Below are positions 36,003 to 43,354 of a stretch of DNA of 64,000 nt, piece by piece. The position numbers and the translations under genes were made by a program. Every line of letters starts with the position of its first letter. Position 1 is the first letter of the stretch. The notes under the pieces are model-generated. The model searched no databases and was not told the origin of the DNA. It was given only the letters and a program-made list of their open reading frames with translations. Location of the stretch: NCBI RefSeq assembly GCF_003355495.1, contig NZ_CP031337.1:3207668-3271667 (forward strand), in the 5' to 3' direction. The DNA is from Crenobacter cavernae (GTDB taxonomy: Bacteria; Pseudomonadota; Gammaproteobacteria; Burkholderiales; Chromobacteriaceae).

Positions 36003-36028
36003 TTGGCCGAGCCCCAAAGCTCGGCCAA
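36003..36028. terminator. Paired repeated word after argR
   Basis: TTGGCCGAGC (36003-36012) and GCTCGGCCAA (36019-36028), loop CCCAAA. No T-run follows directly; a stronger terminator comes next. Confidence 0.7.
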
Positions 36029-36040
36029 CCCTCGAGCCAT

Positions 36041-36066
36041 AACGGCCGCAAACGCGGCCGTTTTTT
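36041..36066 (+). terminator. Rho-independent terminator of the aot-argR operon
   Basis: AACGGCCGC (36041-36049) / GCGGCCGTT (36054-36062), loop AAAC, then a run of T to 36066. Confidence 0.9.
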
Positions 36067-36150
36067 CATGCCGCTTCTTCCCGGAGCACGCCCCTCGTAC
36101 CGTCCCCGCCAAGCCGGGCGAGCCGTCCCATGCGAGTCCCCACGCCGTTT

Positions 36151-36180
36151 TTGACAATAAAAATGATAAAAATTATCATT
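36151..36180 (+). promoter_or_regulatory. Promoter with overlapping Fur box upstream of TonB receptor
   Basis: TTGACA (36151-36156), 17-bp spacer, TATCAT (36174-36179). The interval 36162-36180 reads AATGATAAAAATTATCATT, a near-palindromic Fur box covering the -10 and spacer, so iron-loaded Fur would block transcription. Confidence 0.85.
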
Positions 36181-36232
36181 CTCGGCTCAGCCTTTACAAA
36201 ACCTTGCAAAAAATCACACACAAGGAGAACCC

Positions 36233-38332
36233 ATGACCCCCAGACGTATCGCGGTCGCCGTCGCGACGGCCTTCCTGCCGCTCGCGGCGCTCGCCGACAG
36301 CGAGCTGGCCACCGTCCACGTAGAGGCGTCCGCCGAGTCGGAGCCTGCGACCTACCAGGCGGTGGTATCGACCACCGCCACCAAGATCAAGGCGCCGCTG
36401 CGCGACGTGCCGCAGACGGTGAACGTGGTGACCGAGCGCCTGATCGAGGACCAGGGCGCTCGCTCGGTGCAGGACGTGCTTAAGAACGTGCCCGGTGTGT
36501 CGTTCAACAACGGCGATGGTCAGCGCGACCAGTTCGTGATCCGCGGCTTCGCGGCGCTCGGCGATCTGTTCGTCGACGGCATTCGCGACGACGCGCTGTA
36601 CTACCGCGACCTGTCGAACACCGAGCGCGTCGAGGTGGTGAAGGGCCCGGCGGCGGTGCTGTACGGGCGCGGCTCGTCCGGTGGCGTGATCAACCGTGTC
36701 ACCAAGAAGCCGACCGCCACCGCGCGACGCGAGATCGAGCTGGTGGGCGGCTCTTACGACCAGAAGCGCGGCGCCCTCGACATCAACCAGCCGCTGAGCG
36801 ATAGCGCGAGTTTCCGCGTGACCGGCGCGCTCGAGGATTCCGGCAGCTTCCGCAACCAGGGCTTCGTCGAGCGCGAGGCGCTCTCGCCGTCGCTGGCGTT
36901 CAAGCTCGGCGCCGACACCAAGCTCTTGCTGCAGGCCGAATACCTGAAAGACCGCCGCGTCACCGACATGGGCATCCCGGCCGTCGGCGACCGCCCGGCC
37001 GACGTTTCGGTCAAGACCTACTACGGTTCTTCCAACGCGCGCGACGACGACTACAGCCAGTCGACCGTCAAATCCGGTCGCGCCACGCTGGAGCACAAGT
37101 TCAATGAGAACTGGTCGCTGCGTAACCTGTTCGGCACCTACCGCTACGAGCTGGACCGCCACAACACCAACCCCCGAGACGTCGTCGGCAGCGGCGCCAA
37201 CGCGCAGGTGAGGCTGAACCGCGGCGACTCGCGGCGCCAGGACGACGGCTGGTTCAACCAGTTCGAACTGACGCAGAACGCCACCACCGGCGGCATCAAA
37301 CACCAGCTGCTGTACGGGCTGGAACTGGGCGAGCAGAAAAAGGACCTCGTCAACCGCTTCCTAAACCTACCTGCCTCGTTCAACGTCTCGCTGTACAACC
37401 CGGTGCTGAAGCGGACGAACGTCAATACGCCGGAGATCGCCAGCAACCTCGCGACGATGAAGGTGGCCAGCGCCTACGTGCAGGATCTGCTGACCTTCTC
37501 GCCACAGTGGAAGGCATTGCTCGGCGTGCGCTACGACGAGTTCGAGCAAAGCGTGGATAGCCGCCTGGCCAGCCAGCCCGACCTGCGCCGTGTCGACCGC
37601 GAGTGGAGCCCGCGCGCGGGCGTGGTGTTCCAACCGGCCGACTGGCAGTCCTACTACCTGTCGTATAGCCGCTCGTTCCAGCCCTCGGGCGAAACGCTCG
37701 CATTCGCGGCCAACAACGCGGACATCGCGCCCGAGGAGACGCGCAACGTCGAAATCGGCACCAAGCTGGACCTGCTCGACGGCCGCGTCAGCTTCACCGG
37801 CGCGCTGTTCGAGCTGAAGCGCACCGACGTCAAGAGCGCCGTGCCGGGCACCAACCCCACTCAACTCTTGCCGGTCGGCGAGCAGCGCACGCGCGGCGTC
37901 GAACTGACGCTGGCTGGCGAAATCGCCAAGGGTTGGCAGCTTTCCGCCGGCTACGCCTATCTGGACGCGGTCATCACCAAGTCGATCGCTAAGAGCGGTA
38001 CGATTCCGCTGCAAGGTAAGCAAGCGGCGCTGACGCCCGAGCACAGCGCCAACGTCTGGCTGATGCACGAGCTCGGCGGCGGCTTCAGCCTCGGCGGCGG
38101 CGCCAACTACGCGAGCAAGCGCTACGTCGGAACCACCAACACGGTGAGCCTCGGCAGCTACGTCACCTACGACGCGGCGCTGCTGTACAAGGCGAAGTCC
38201 TACGACCTGGCGCTGAACCTGAAGAACCTGGGCGACAAGAAATACTTCGTCTCGGGCCACGACTCGAGCGACCACCTCAACGTGCCAGGCGCTCCGCGCA
38301 GCGCCGAGCTGACCGCACGCCTGCGCTTCTAA
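36233..38332 (+). CDS. TonB-dependent siderophore receptor
   Basis: A 699-residue outer-membrane receptor. Signal peptide cleaves after 'PLAALA' (about residue 21). The TonB-box region is 'ELATVHVEA' just after. The plug domain contains 'DVPQTVNVVTERLIEDQGARSVQDVLKNVPGV', 'FVIRGF' and 'VEVVKGPAAVLYGRGSSGGVINRVTKKP', typical of catecholate/hydroxamate siderophore receptors of the FhuE/Fiu type. The barrel ends in 'AELTARLRF' with terminal Phe. AAGGAG precedes ATG 36233. Fur-controlled promoter upstream. The ligand cannot be told from sequence. Confidence 0.92.
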   Translation: MTPRRIAVAVATAFLPLAALADSELATVHVEASAESEPATYQAVVSTTATKIKAPLRDVPQTVNVVTERLIEDQGARSVQDVLKNVPGVSFNNGDGQRDQFVIRGFAALGDLFVDGIRDDALYYRDLSNTERVEVVKGPAAVLYGRGSSGGVINRVTKKPTATARREIELVGGSYDQKRGALDINQPLSDSASFRVTGALEDSGSFRNQGFVEREALSPSLAFKLGADTKLLLQAEYLKDRRVTDMGIPAVGDRPADVSVKTYYGSSNARDDDYSQSTVKSGRATLEHKFNENWSLRNLFGTYRYELDRHNTNPRDVVGSGANAQVRLNRGDSRRQDDGWFNQFELTQNATTGGIKHQLLYGLELGEQKKDLVNRFLNLPASFNVSLYNPVLKRTNVNTPEIASNLATMKVASAYVQDLLTFSPQWKALLGVRYDEFEQSVDSRLASQPDLRRVDREWSPRAGVVFQPADWQSYYLSYSRSFQPSGETLAFAANNADIAPEETRNVEIGTKLDLLDGRVSFTGALFELKRTDVKSAVPGTNPTQLLPVGEQRTRGVELTLAGEIAKGWQLSAGYAYLDAVITKSIAKSGTIPLQGKQAALTPEHSANVWLMHELGGGFSLGGGANYASKRYVGTTNTVSLGSYVTYDAALLYKAKSYDLALNLKNLGDKKYFVSGHDSSDHLNVPGAPRSAELTARLRF

Positions 38333-38355
38333 GCAATCGCCCCTTCGGGGGCTAC

Positions 38356-38389
38356 GCCGCACGCTCACCCTCGGGCGTGCGGCCCCTTT
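38356..38389 (+). terminator. Terminator of the TonB receptor gene
   Basis: GCCGCACGC (38356-38364) / GCGTGCGGC (38375-38383), 10-nt loop, then CCCTTTT. Confidence 0.8.
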
Positions 38390-38490
38390 TCCGGCGCCCG
38401 CCCGTGGCGCCGTCCCTCCCCCATTCATCAGTCCTGTCTCCCTCCATTTCGCGTCCGTCACGGCACCGGCTTCGTCCGCTCGCGAAACAA

Positions 38491-38509
38491 AATAACAATC
38501 ATTATCATT
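38491..38509 (+). promoter_or_regulatory. Second Fur box, upstream of truncated gene
   Basis: AATAACAATCATTATCATT (38491-38509) matches the Fur consensus closely. It lies 60 bp upstream of the gene remnant at 38571, showing that the lost gene was iron-regulated. Confidence 0.75.
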
Positions 38510-38570
38510 CGCATCAAAATCATTTGGACTTCCCCGGCCGCGCGCCGTAACTCGAACAGCAAGGAGCATC

Positions 38571-38720
38571 ATGCGAGAGCTGATCCTGCTGGCCCACGTA
38601 CCCACCGCCCCGGTCAACGACGGCTTCCTGCCGGCCGCCAAGGCGCTCGGCCTTTCTGTCGTGCTGCTGACCGACTGCACCGACGCGCACCGCGCGCACT
38701 TCGCGCACTTCGCGCAGGCT
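38571..38720 (+). pseudogene. 5' remnant of an iron-regulated gene (ATP-grasp-like N-terminus)
   Basis: The frame starts MRELILLAHVPTAPVNDGFLPAAKALGLSV...LLTDCTDAHRAHFA with a normal ribosome site (AGCAAGGAG) and a Fur box upstream. It reads like the N-terminal Rossmann part of an ATP-grasp enzyme of a siderophore pathway. After about 50 residues the frame enters low-complexity sequence ('SRTSNTPTTASSWKRKLRSRRKAR') that is the antisense of a dgkA-like start. The gene is therefore cut at about 38,705-38,720. The ATP-grasp assignment is tentative. Confidence 0.5.
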
Positions 38721-38854
38721 GGCCTGACCAGCAGAACAAGCAATACTCCAACAACGGCGAGTAGCTGGAAGCGAAAGCTGCGCTCGCGGCGGAAGGCCAG
38801 GTAAAGGCCGTGGGCGGCGAATCCGAGCCGCCTGAAAAACGACTGTCCCTTCAT
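38712..38854 (-). pseudogene. 5' remnant of a diacylglycerol kinase-like gene (dgkA)
   Basis: On the minus strand from ATG 38854 the protein begins MKGQSFFRRLGFAAHGLYLAFRRERSFRFQLLAVVGVLLVLLVRP, an excellent match to the start of short DgkA-type kinases (about 120 aa). After about 45 residues it becomes 'ACAKCAKCARCASV', the antisense of the neighbouring remnant. The rest of the gene, including its catalytic glutamates, is absent. A functional copy may exist elsewhere. Confidence 0.6.
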
Positions 38855-39060
38855 CGTGCCGTCCCGCTTCCGAGGGGGACGCCCCCGGCCGCCGGCACAT
38901 CGCCGGGCCAAGGGGCGTCGAAGCTTGGCCATCGTTCCCTTCCGTGATCGGTTGAAGTCTCTAGGCCGGACGACTGCCGACACACTTTCTGAATAAATCC
39001 GGCCGCCGCTTCTGACTATCCTTCTGGTCACGGTAACGACGGTAACGCTCGGGGCGACGA
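38855..39060. other. Intergenic, no gene seen
   Basis: About 200 bp. Contains small GC hairpins (for example CGAGGGGGACGCCCCCGG around 38,868) but no frame, promoter or repeat I can support. Downstream of the DadA-like gene's stop. Confidence 0.5.
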
Positions 39061-40311
39061 TCACAGAAACGGAAAATCGATTTGCGGAGTCCGCTTAGCT
39101 ATCAAATCCCCAAGCGCTGCGGCGGAACCGCATGCCATCGTCCACCCCAAGGTACCGTGCCCCGTGTTGATCCAGAGGTTGGGATAGCGCAAGCGACCGA
39201 TGAAAGGGACGCTCGAAGGAGTGACCGGCCTGAGCCCGCACCAGAACTCCGGCTTACCGCACTCGTTTAGGTCCGGAAATAGCTCTCTCGTGCGGCGAAT
39301 CAGCGCATCGCAGCGGATGGCGTTGAGATCGTGATTGAAACCGGAGAATTCCGCGGTGCCGGCGACCCTTAACCTGTTTCCCAGTCGAGAAAAGACAAGT
39401 TTGTATGCATCATCGGTCAGGCTGACCGTCGGCGCCACGCTGGCTTTTGAAAGGGTGATGGTCGCCGAGTAACCTTTAGCGGGGTAGACAGGAAGGGATA
39501 TGCCCAGCGGACGCAGAAGCGCCGGGCTGTGACTGCCCAACGCCACGACGTAGGCGTCGGCGACATGGCGCCGTCCGTCTGACGTCACGACGGAACGGAC
39601 CCGTCCGCCTTCGGCGTCGATACGGGAGATGGATTGCCCGAGGTCGAACACGACCCCAACGCGCCGGCAATGCTCGGCTAGCTGCCTGGTGAATTTGTGT
39701 GCATCGCCCGACTCATCGTCGACGGTGTAGTCGCCGCCGACCAGCATATGGCTGGCGGAAGCCAGGGCAGGCTCGATCTCGATACAGGCGTTGGCCGAGA
39801 CAGGGCGGCGGTCGCAGCCGAATTCGCGAAGTATCGCGGACGCCCCGACCGCCTTTTCGAACTCCAGCGGGTCGGTATAGACGTGCAGTATTCCCCGCTC
39901 CAGCTGGTCGTATTGCAGCCCTCCCCTCGCGGCAAGGTCATTTCGGAGCGCCTTCAGACACTGCCGGCTGTAGAGGGCAAGCTCGACGATTCGACGGATA
40001 TTCTCCCTGGTCCGCGACGGGCTGCATTCACGCAGAAAGCGCAGCGTCCAAGCCAGCAGACGAGGGTCGGCCCGCAGCCTGAACAACAGCGGGGCGTCCT
40101 CCTTGCCGAGCCAGCGCAAAGCCTTTAAGGGAGTATGGGGATTCGCCCACGGTTCTGCGTGCGACACCGAAATCTGACCGCCATTGGCAAAGCTCGTTTC
40201 CAGCGCCGGCCCGCTCTGGCGGTCGATCACCGTCACCTCGTGGCCGCTGCGCGACAGATACCATGCGGTAGTGATGCCGACCACGCCGGCGCCCAGGACG
40301 ATTATCTTCAT
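39061..40311 (-). CDS. DadA-family FAD amine/D-amino acid dehydrogenase, second paralogue
   Basis: A 416-residue DAO-family flavoprotein with GAGVVG at residues 7-12, 'EVTVIDRQSGPALETSFANGGQISVSHAEPW' and the C-terminal 'LWINTGHGTLGWTMACGSAAALGDL'. It is clearly related to the dadA product at 5.3-6.6 kb but well diverged, and is slightly shorter. ATG 40311 has GAGGGGG upstream; a longer frame reaching into iclR is a shadow. No racemase is next to it. Its place beside the iclR-xsc cluster suggests it could oxidise an amine such as taurine to sulfoacetaldehyde, as the DAO-type subunit of taurine dehydrogenase does, but this is inference; D-amino acid oxidation is the default reading. Confidence 0.8.
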   Translation of the reverse strand: MKIIVLGAGVVGITTAWYLSRSGHEVTVIDRQSGPALETSFANGGQISVSHAEPWANPHTPLKALRWLGKEDAPLLFRLRADPRLLAWTLRFLRECSPSRTRENIRRIVELALYSRQCLKALRNDLAARGGLQYDQLERGILHVYTDPLEFEKAVGASAILREFGCDRRPVSANACIEIEPALASASHMLVGGDYTVDDESGDAHKFTRQLAEHCRRVGVVFDLGQSISRIDAEGGRVRSVVTSDGRRHVADAYVVALGSHSPALLRPLGISLPVYPAKGYSATITLSKASVAPTVSLTDDAYKLVFSRLGNRLRVAGTAEFSGFNHDLNAIRCDALIRRTRELFPDLNECGKPEFWCGLRPVTPSSVPFIGRLRYPNLWINTGHGTLGWTMACGSAAALGDLIAKRTPQIDFPFL

Positions 40312-40388
40312 TGCCCCCTCCCTCGGTGAAATGAAGCGCGGCGATCGCGCTTTGATTGCCACGGCCACGAGCAGAGGGCTCGGCCAAC

Positions 40389-41258
40389 CTACTCCGTCTC
40401 TTCCTCGTCGTCGCGCCCTGCCGCCGCCTCGGCCTCGATCGCCGCCAGCGCCGCCGCCGCCCGCTGCAACGCCGGCAGGAAGTGCACCGCCTTGTCCGGC
40501 GTCAGACGCATGATCGGCGCCTGCAGCGCCACCCCCAGGTTCGACTTCCCGCCGTCCGGTGCCGGCACCAGCACCCCGACGCACAACAGCCCCGGCAGGA
40601 ACTCCTCGTCGTCCAGCGCGTAGCCGGCGCGCTTCACCCGCTCGATCTCCGCCTCCAGCCGCTCCAGGTCGGTCAGCGTGTTCTCGGTGTAGCGCGCCAA
40701 CGGCACGTGCGCCAACAGCCGCCGCCGCTGCGCCGGGCTCAGCTGCGCCAGGAACAGTTTGCCGGTCGCCGAGCAGTGCGCCGGCACCCGCGAGCCCGGG
40801 TGCAGGTAGAAGCGCAGCGGCGCCGCCGTCTCCACCCGGTCCAGGTACAGCACCTCGCTGCCCGAGAACGCGGTCAGGTTGCAGCTCTCGCCCACTTCCT
40901 CGACCAGCTGACGCAGCACCGCGTGCCGCGCGCCGTGCGCGGTGTTGTTCAGCAGCAGGTTCTCCGCCAAGCGCCGCAGCCGCACGCCGGTGCTGTAGTG
41001 ACGGCCGGCGCCGTCGCGCTGCAGCCGCACGCCGGTGCTGTAGTGACGGCCGGCGCCGTCGCGCTGCAGCATGCCGGCCGCCTCCAGTTGCTGCAGCATC
41101 CGGTGCAGCGTCGGCTTGGGCAGCCCGGTCTCGTCCACCAGCCCCTGCAGCGTGAAGAACTGGTCCTTCTCGGCGATCACTTCCAGCAGCCCGAACAGCC
41201 GCAGCGTCGGCGTGTCGCCGTCGAGTTTCGCGTCGCCCTTGGTGCGCGTGTCGTTCAT
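40389..41258 (-). CDS. IclR-family transcriptional regulator of the xsc cluster (copy 1)
   Basis: A 289-residue regulator. The N-terminal winged helix-turn-helix ('LFGLLEVIAEKDQFFTLQGLVDETGLPKPTLHRMLQQLEAAGML', about residues 22-65) is followed by an exact 15-residue tandem repeat of the wing (unit QRDGAGRHYSTGVRL; residues about 65-94) caused by a 45-bp duplication at 40976-41065. The effector domain has 'ESCNLTAFSGSEVLYLDRVE', 'VPAHCSATGKLFLA' and 'YALDDEEFLPGLLCVGVLV', normal for IclR. Divergent from xsc, so it probably controls it in response to a sulfonate metabolite. The last ten residues differ from the downstream copies (DDEEETE versus GDTEETE). Confidence 0.9.
   Translation of the reverse strand: MNDTRTKGDAKLDGDTPTLRLFGLLEVIAEKDQFFTLQGLVDETGLPKPTLHRMLQQLEAAGMLQRDGAGRHYSTGVRLQRDGAGRHYSTGVRLRRLAENLLLNNTAHGARHAVLRQLVEEVGESCNLTAFSGSEVLYLDRVETAAPLRFYLHPGSRVPAHCSATGKLFLAQLSPAQRRRLLAHVPLARYTENTLTDLERLEAEIERVKRAGYALDDEEFLPGLLCVGVLVPAPDGGKSNLGVALQAPIMRLTPDKAVHFLPALQRAAAALAAIEAEAAAGRDDEEETE
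40976..41065. repeat. 45-bp tandem duplication inside iclR (two units)
   Basis: Units 40976-41020 and 41021-41065 are identical. They preserve frame and double the beta-wing of the DNA-binding domain. The same duplication is present in the later copies (50767-50856 and 60541-60630). Confidence 0.95.
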
Positions 41259-41293
41259 GGTCGTCCCATCATAGTTCAGTTTCGTTTATAGAT

Positions 41294-41352
41294 ACAAATT
41301 GTACCGTTTATTGAAATTTGTTGTTGACCGGCGCGCGGCTTCGCCCTACATT
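41294..41352 (+). promoter_or_regulatory. xsc promoter with candidate IclR operator
   Basis: TTGACC (41324-41329), 17-bp spacer, TACATT (41347-41352) form a sigma70-like promoter 74 bp before xsc. Just upstream, ACAAATT (41294-41300) and AATTTGT (41315-41321) are inverted repeats ending 2 bp before the -35 box, a plausible site for the divergent IclR regulator. The same sequence recurs in copies 2 and 3. Confidence 0.6.
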
Positions 41353-41425
41353 CCAATCACAAATCACTTTTCGGAACGTTTGGTTTCGTTTTTTGTTTTT
41401 CGTCCACCCACGGAGACAGCGCACC

Positions 41426-43246
41426 ATGAGCGATCACTCGACCCAAGCCCAAGCGGCGACCCCCAGCGGCCCGCAAGCGATGACCCCTTCGGAAGCCTTC
41501 GTCGAAACCCTGGCCGCCAACGGCGTGACCGACATGTTCGGCATCATGGGCTCGGCCTTCATGGACGCGATGGACATCTTCGCGCCGGCCGGCATCCGCC
41601 TGATCCCGGTGGTGCACGAACAGGGCGCCGGCCACATGGCCGACGGCTACGCGCGCGTGTCCGGCCGCCACGGCGTGGTGATCGGCCAGAACGGCCCCGG
41701 CATCAGCAATTGCGTGACGTCGATCGCCGCCGCCTACTGGGCGCACAGCCCGGTGGTGATCGTCACCCCGGAGGCCGGCACCATGGGCATCGGCCTCGGC
41801 GGTTTCCAGGAGGCGAAGCAGCTGCCGATGTTCCAGGAGTTCACCAAGTACCAGGGCCACGTGACCCACCCGGCGCGGATGGCCGAGTTCACCGGCCGCT
41901 GCTTCGACCGCGCGATGGCCGAGATGGGGCCGACCCAACTCAACATCCCGCGCGACTATTTCTACGGCGAGATCAAGGCCGAGATCCCGCAACCGCGCCG
42001 GCTCGACCGCGGCCCGGGCGGCGAGCAGAGCCTGAACGAGGCGGCCGAGCTGCTGGCTAACGCCAAATTCCCGGTGATCATTTCCGGCGGCGGCGTGGTG
42101 ATGGCCGACGCCATCGACGAGTGCAAGGCGTTGGCCGAGCGCCTCGGCGCGCCGGTGGTCAACAGCTATCTGCACAACGATTCGTTCCCGGCCAGCCACC
42201 CGTTGTGGTGCGGCCCGCTCGGCTACCAGGGCAGCAAGGCGGCGATGAAGCTGATCTCGCGCGCCGACGTGGTGGTGGCGCTCGGCTCGCGCCTCGGCCC
42301 GTTCGGCACGCTGCCGCAGCACGGCATGGACTACTGGCCGAAGGCCGCCAAGATCATCCAGATCGACGCCGACCACAAGATGCTCGGCCTGGTGAAGAAG
42401 ATCTCGGTCGGCATCTGCGGCGACGCCAAGGCCGCCGCGATCGCGCTGACCGCACGCCTGGCGAACCGCACGCTCGCCTGCGACGCGTCGCGCGAGCAGC
42501 GCGCCGATGCGATCGCCACCGAGAAGGCGGCCTGGGAGAAGGAGCTCGACGACTGGACCCACGAGCGCGATCCGTTCAGCCTCGACATGATCGACGAGAA
42601 CGCCAATGAAAGGACCTTCAACGGCGGCGAGTATTTGCACCCGCGCCAGGTGCTGCGCGAGCTCGAGAAGGCGATGCCGGACGATGTGATGGTGTCGACC
42701 GATATCGGCAACATCAACTCGGTCGCCAACAGCTATCTGCGCTTCGACAAGCCGCGCAGCTTCTTCGCCGCGATGAGCTGGGGCAACTGCGGCTACGCGT
42801 TCCCGACCATCATCGGCGCCAAGGTCGCCGCGCCGCACCGCCCGGCCGTCTCCTACGCCGGCGACGGCGCCTGGGGCATGAGCCTGATGGAAACCATGAC
42901 CTGCGTCCGGCACCAGATCCCGGTCACCGCGGTGGTGTTCCACAACCGCCAGTGGGGCGCCGAGAAGAAGAACCAGGTCGACTTCTACAACCGCCGCTTC
43001 GTCGCCGGCGAACTCGACAACCAGAGCTTCGCCGCCATCGCCCAAGCGATGGGCGCCGAAGGCATCGTGGTCGACCGGCTCGAGGACGTCGGCCCGGCGC
43101 TGAAGAAGGCGATCGACCTGCAGATGAACCACGGCAAGACCTGCATCATCGAGATCCTGTGCACCCGCGAGCTCGGCGACCCGTTCCGTCGCGACGCGCT
43201 CGCCAAACCGGTGCGCCTGCTCGACAAGTACAAGGACTACGTCTAA
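41426..43246 (+). CDS. xsc: Sulfoacetaldehyde acetyltransferase (Xsc)
   Basis: A 606-residue thiamine-diphosphate enzyme converting sulfoacetaldehyde and phosphate to acetyl phosphate and sulfite. The N-terminal Pyr domain has 'ANGVTDMFGIMGSAFMDAMDIF' and the conserved Glu in 'VVHEQGAGHMADGYARVSGRHGVVIGQNGPG'; 'FQEFTKYQGHVTHPARMAEF' is Xsc-specific. The TPP/Mg motif starts G479-D480-G481 and continues to 'NRQWGAEKKNQVDFYNRRFV'. ATG 41426 follows CGGAGA. It is followed by pta, which takes the acetyl phosphate to acetyl-CoA. Contains the repeated word at 42131-42139. Length fits the family. Confidence 0.96.
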   Translation: MSDHSTQAQAATPSGPQAMTPSEAFVETLAANGVTDMFGIMGSAFMDAMDIFAPAGIRLIPVVHEQGAGHMADGYARVSGRHGVVIGQNGPGISNCVTSIAAAYWAHSPVVIVTPEAGTMGIGLGGFQEAKQLPMFQEFTKYQGHVTHPARMAEFTGRCFDRAMAEMGPTQLNIPRDYFYGEIKAEIPQPRRLDRGPGGEQSLNEAAELLANAKFPVIISGGGVVMADAIDECKALAERLGAPVVNSYLHNDSFPASHPLWCGPLGYQGSKAAMKLISRADVVVALGSRLGPFGTLPQHGMDYWPKAAKIIQIDADHKMLGLVKKISVGICGDAKAAAIALTARLANRTLACDASREQRADAIATEKAAWEKELDDWTHERDPFSLDMIDENANERTFNGGEYLHPRQVLRELEKAMPDDVMVSTDIGNINSVANSYLRFDKPRSFFAAMSWGNCGYAFPTIIGAKVAAPHRPAVSYAGDGAWGMSLMETMTCVRHQIPVTAVVFHNRQWGAEKKNQVDFYNRRFVAGELDNQSFAAIAQAMGAEGIVVDRLEDVGPALKKAIDLQMNHGKTCIIEILCTRELGDPFRRDALAKPVRLLDKYKDYV

Positions 43247-43354
43247 GCGCCAAGCGGGCCGGACATGGGGCTTCCTCCCTGTTTCCGGCCCGAGCCGCGA
43301 TCGACCCGAAGAGGTCGAGCGGTCCCGCATCACGACTTCGAGGAGCGAATCACC

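Noticed and set aside
38571..38804. A 77-residue intact small gene
   Set aside because: The last third is antisense of a dgkA-like start and has no protein-like character; better explained as a truncated gene.
40976..41065. Two identical 45-bp units as a possible CRISPR or regulatory array
   Set aside because: There are only two units with no spacers, and they are in frame inside iclR.
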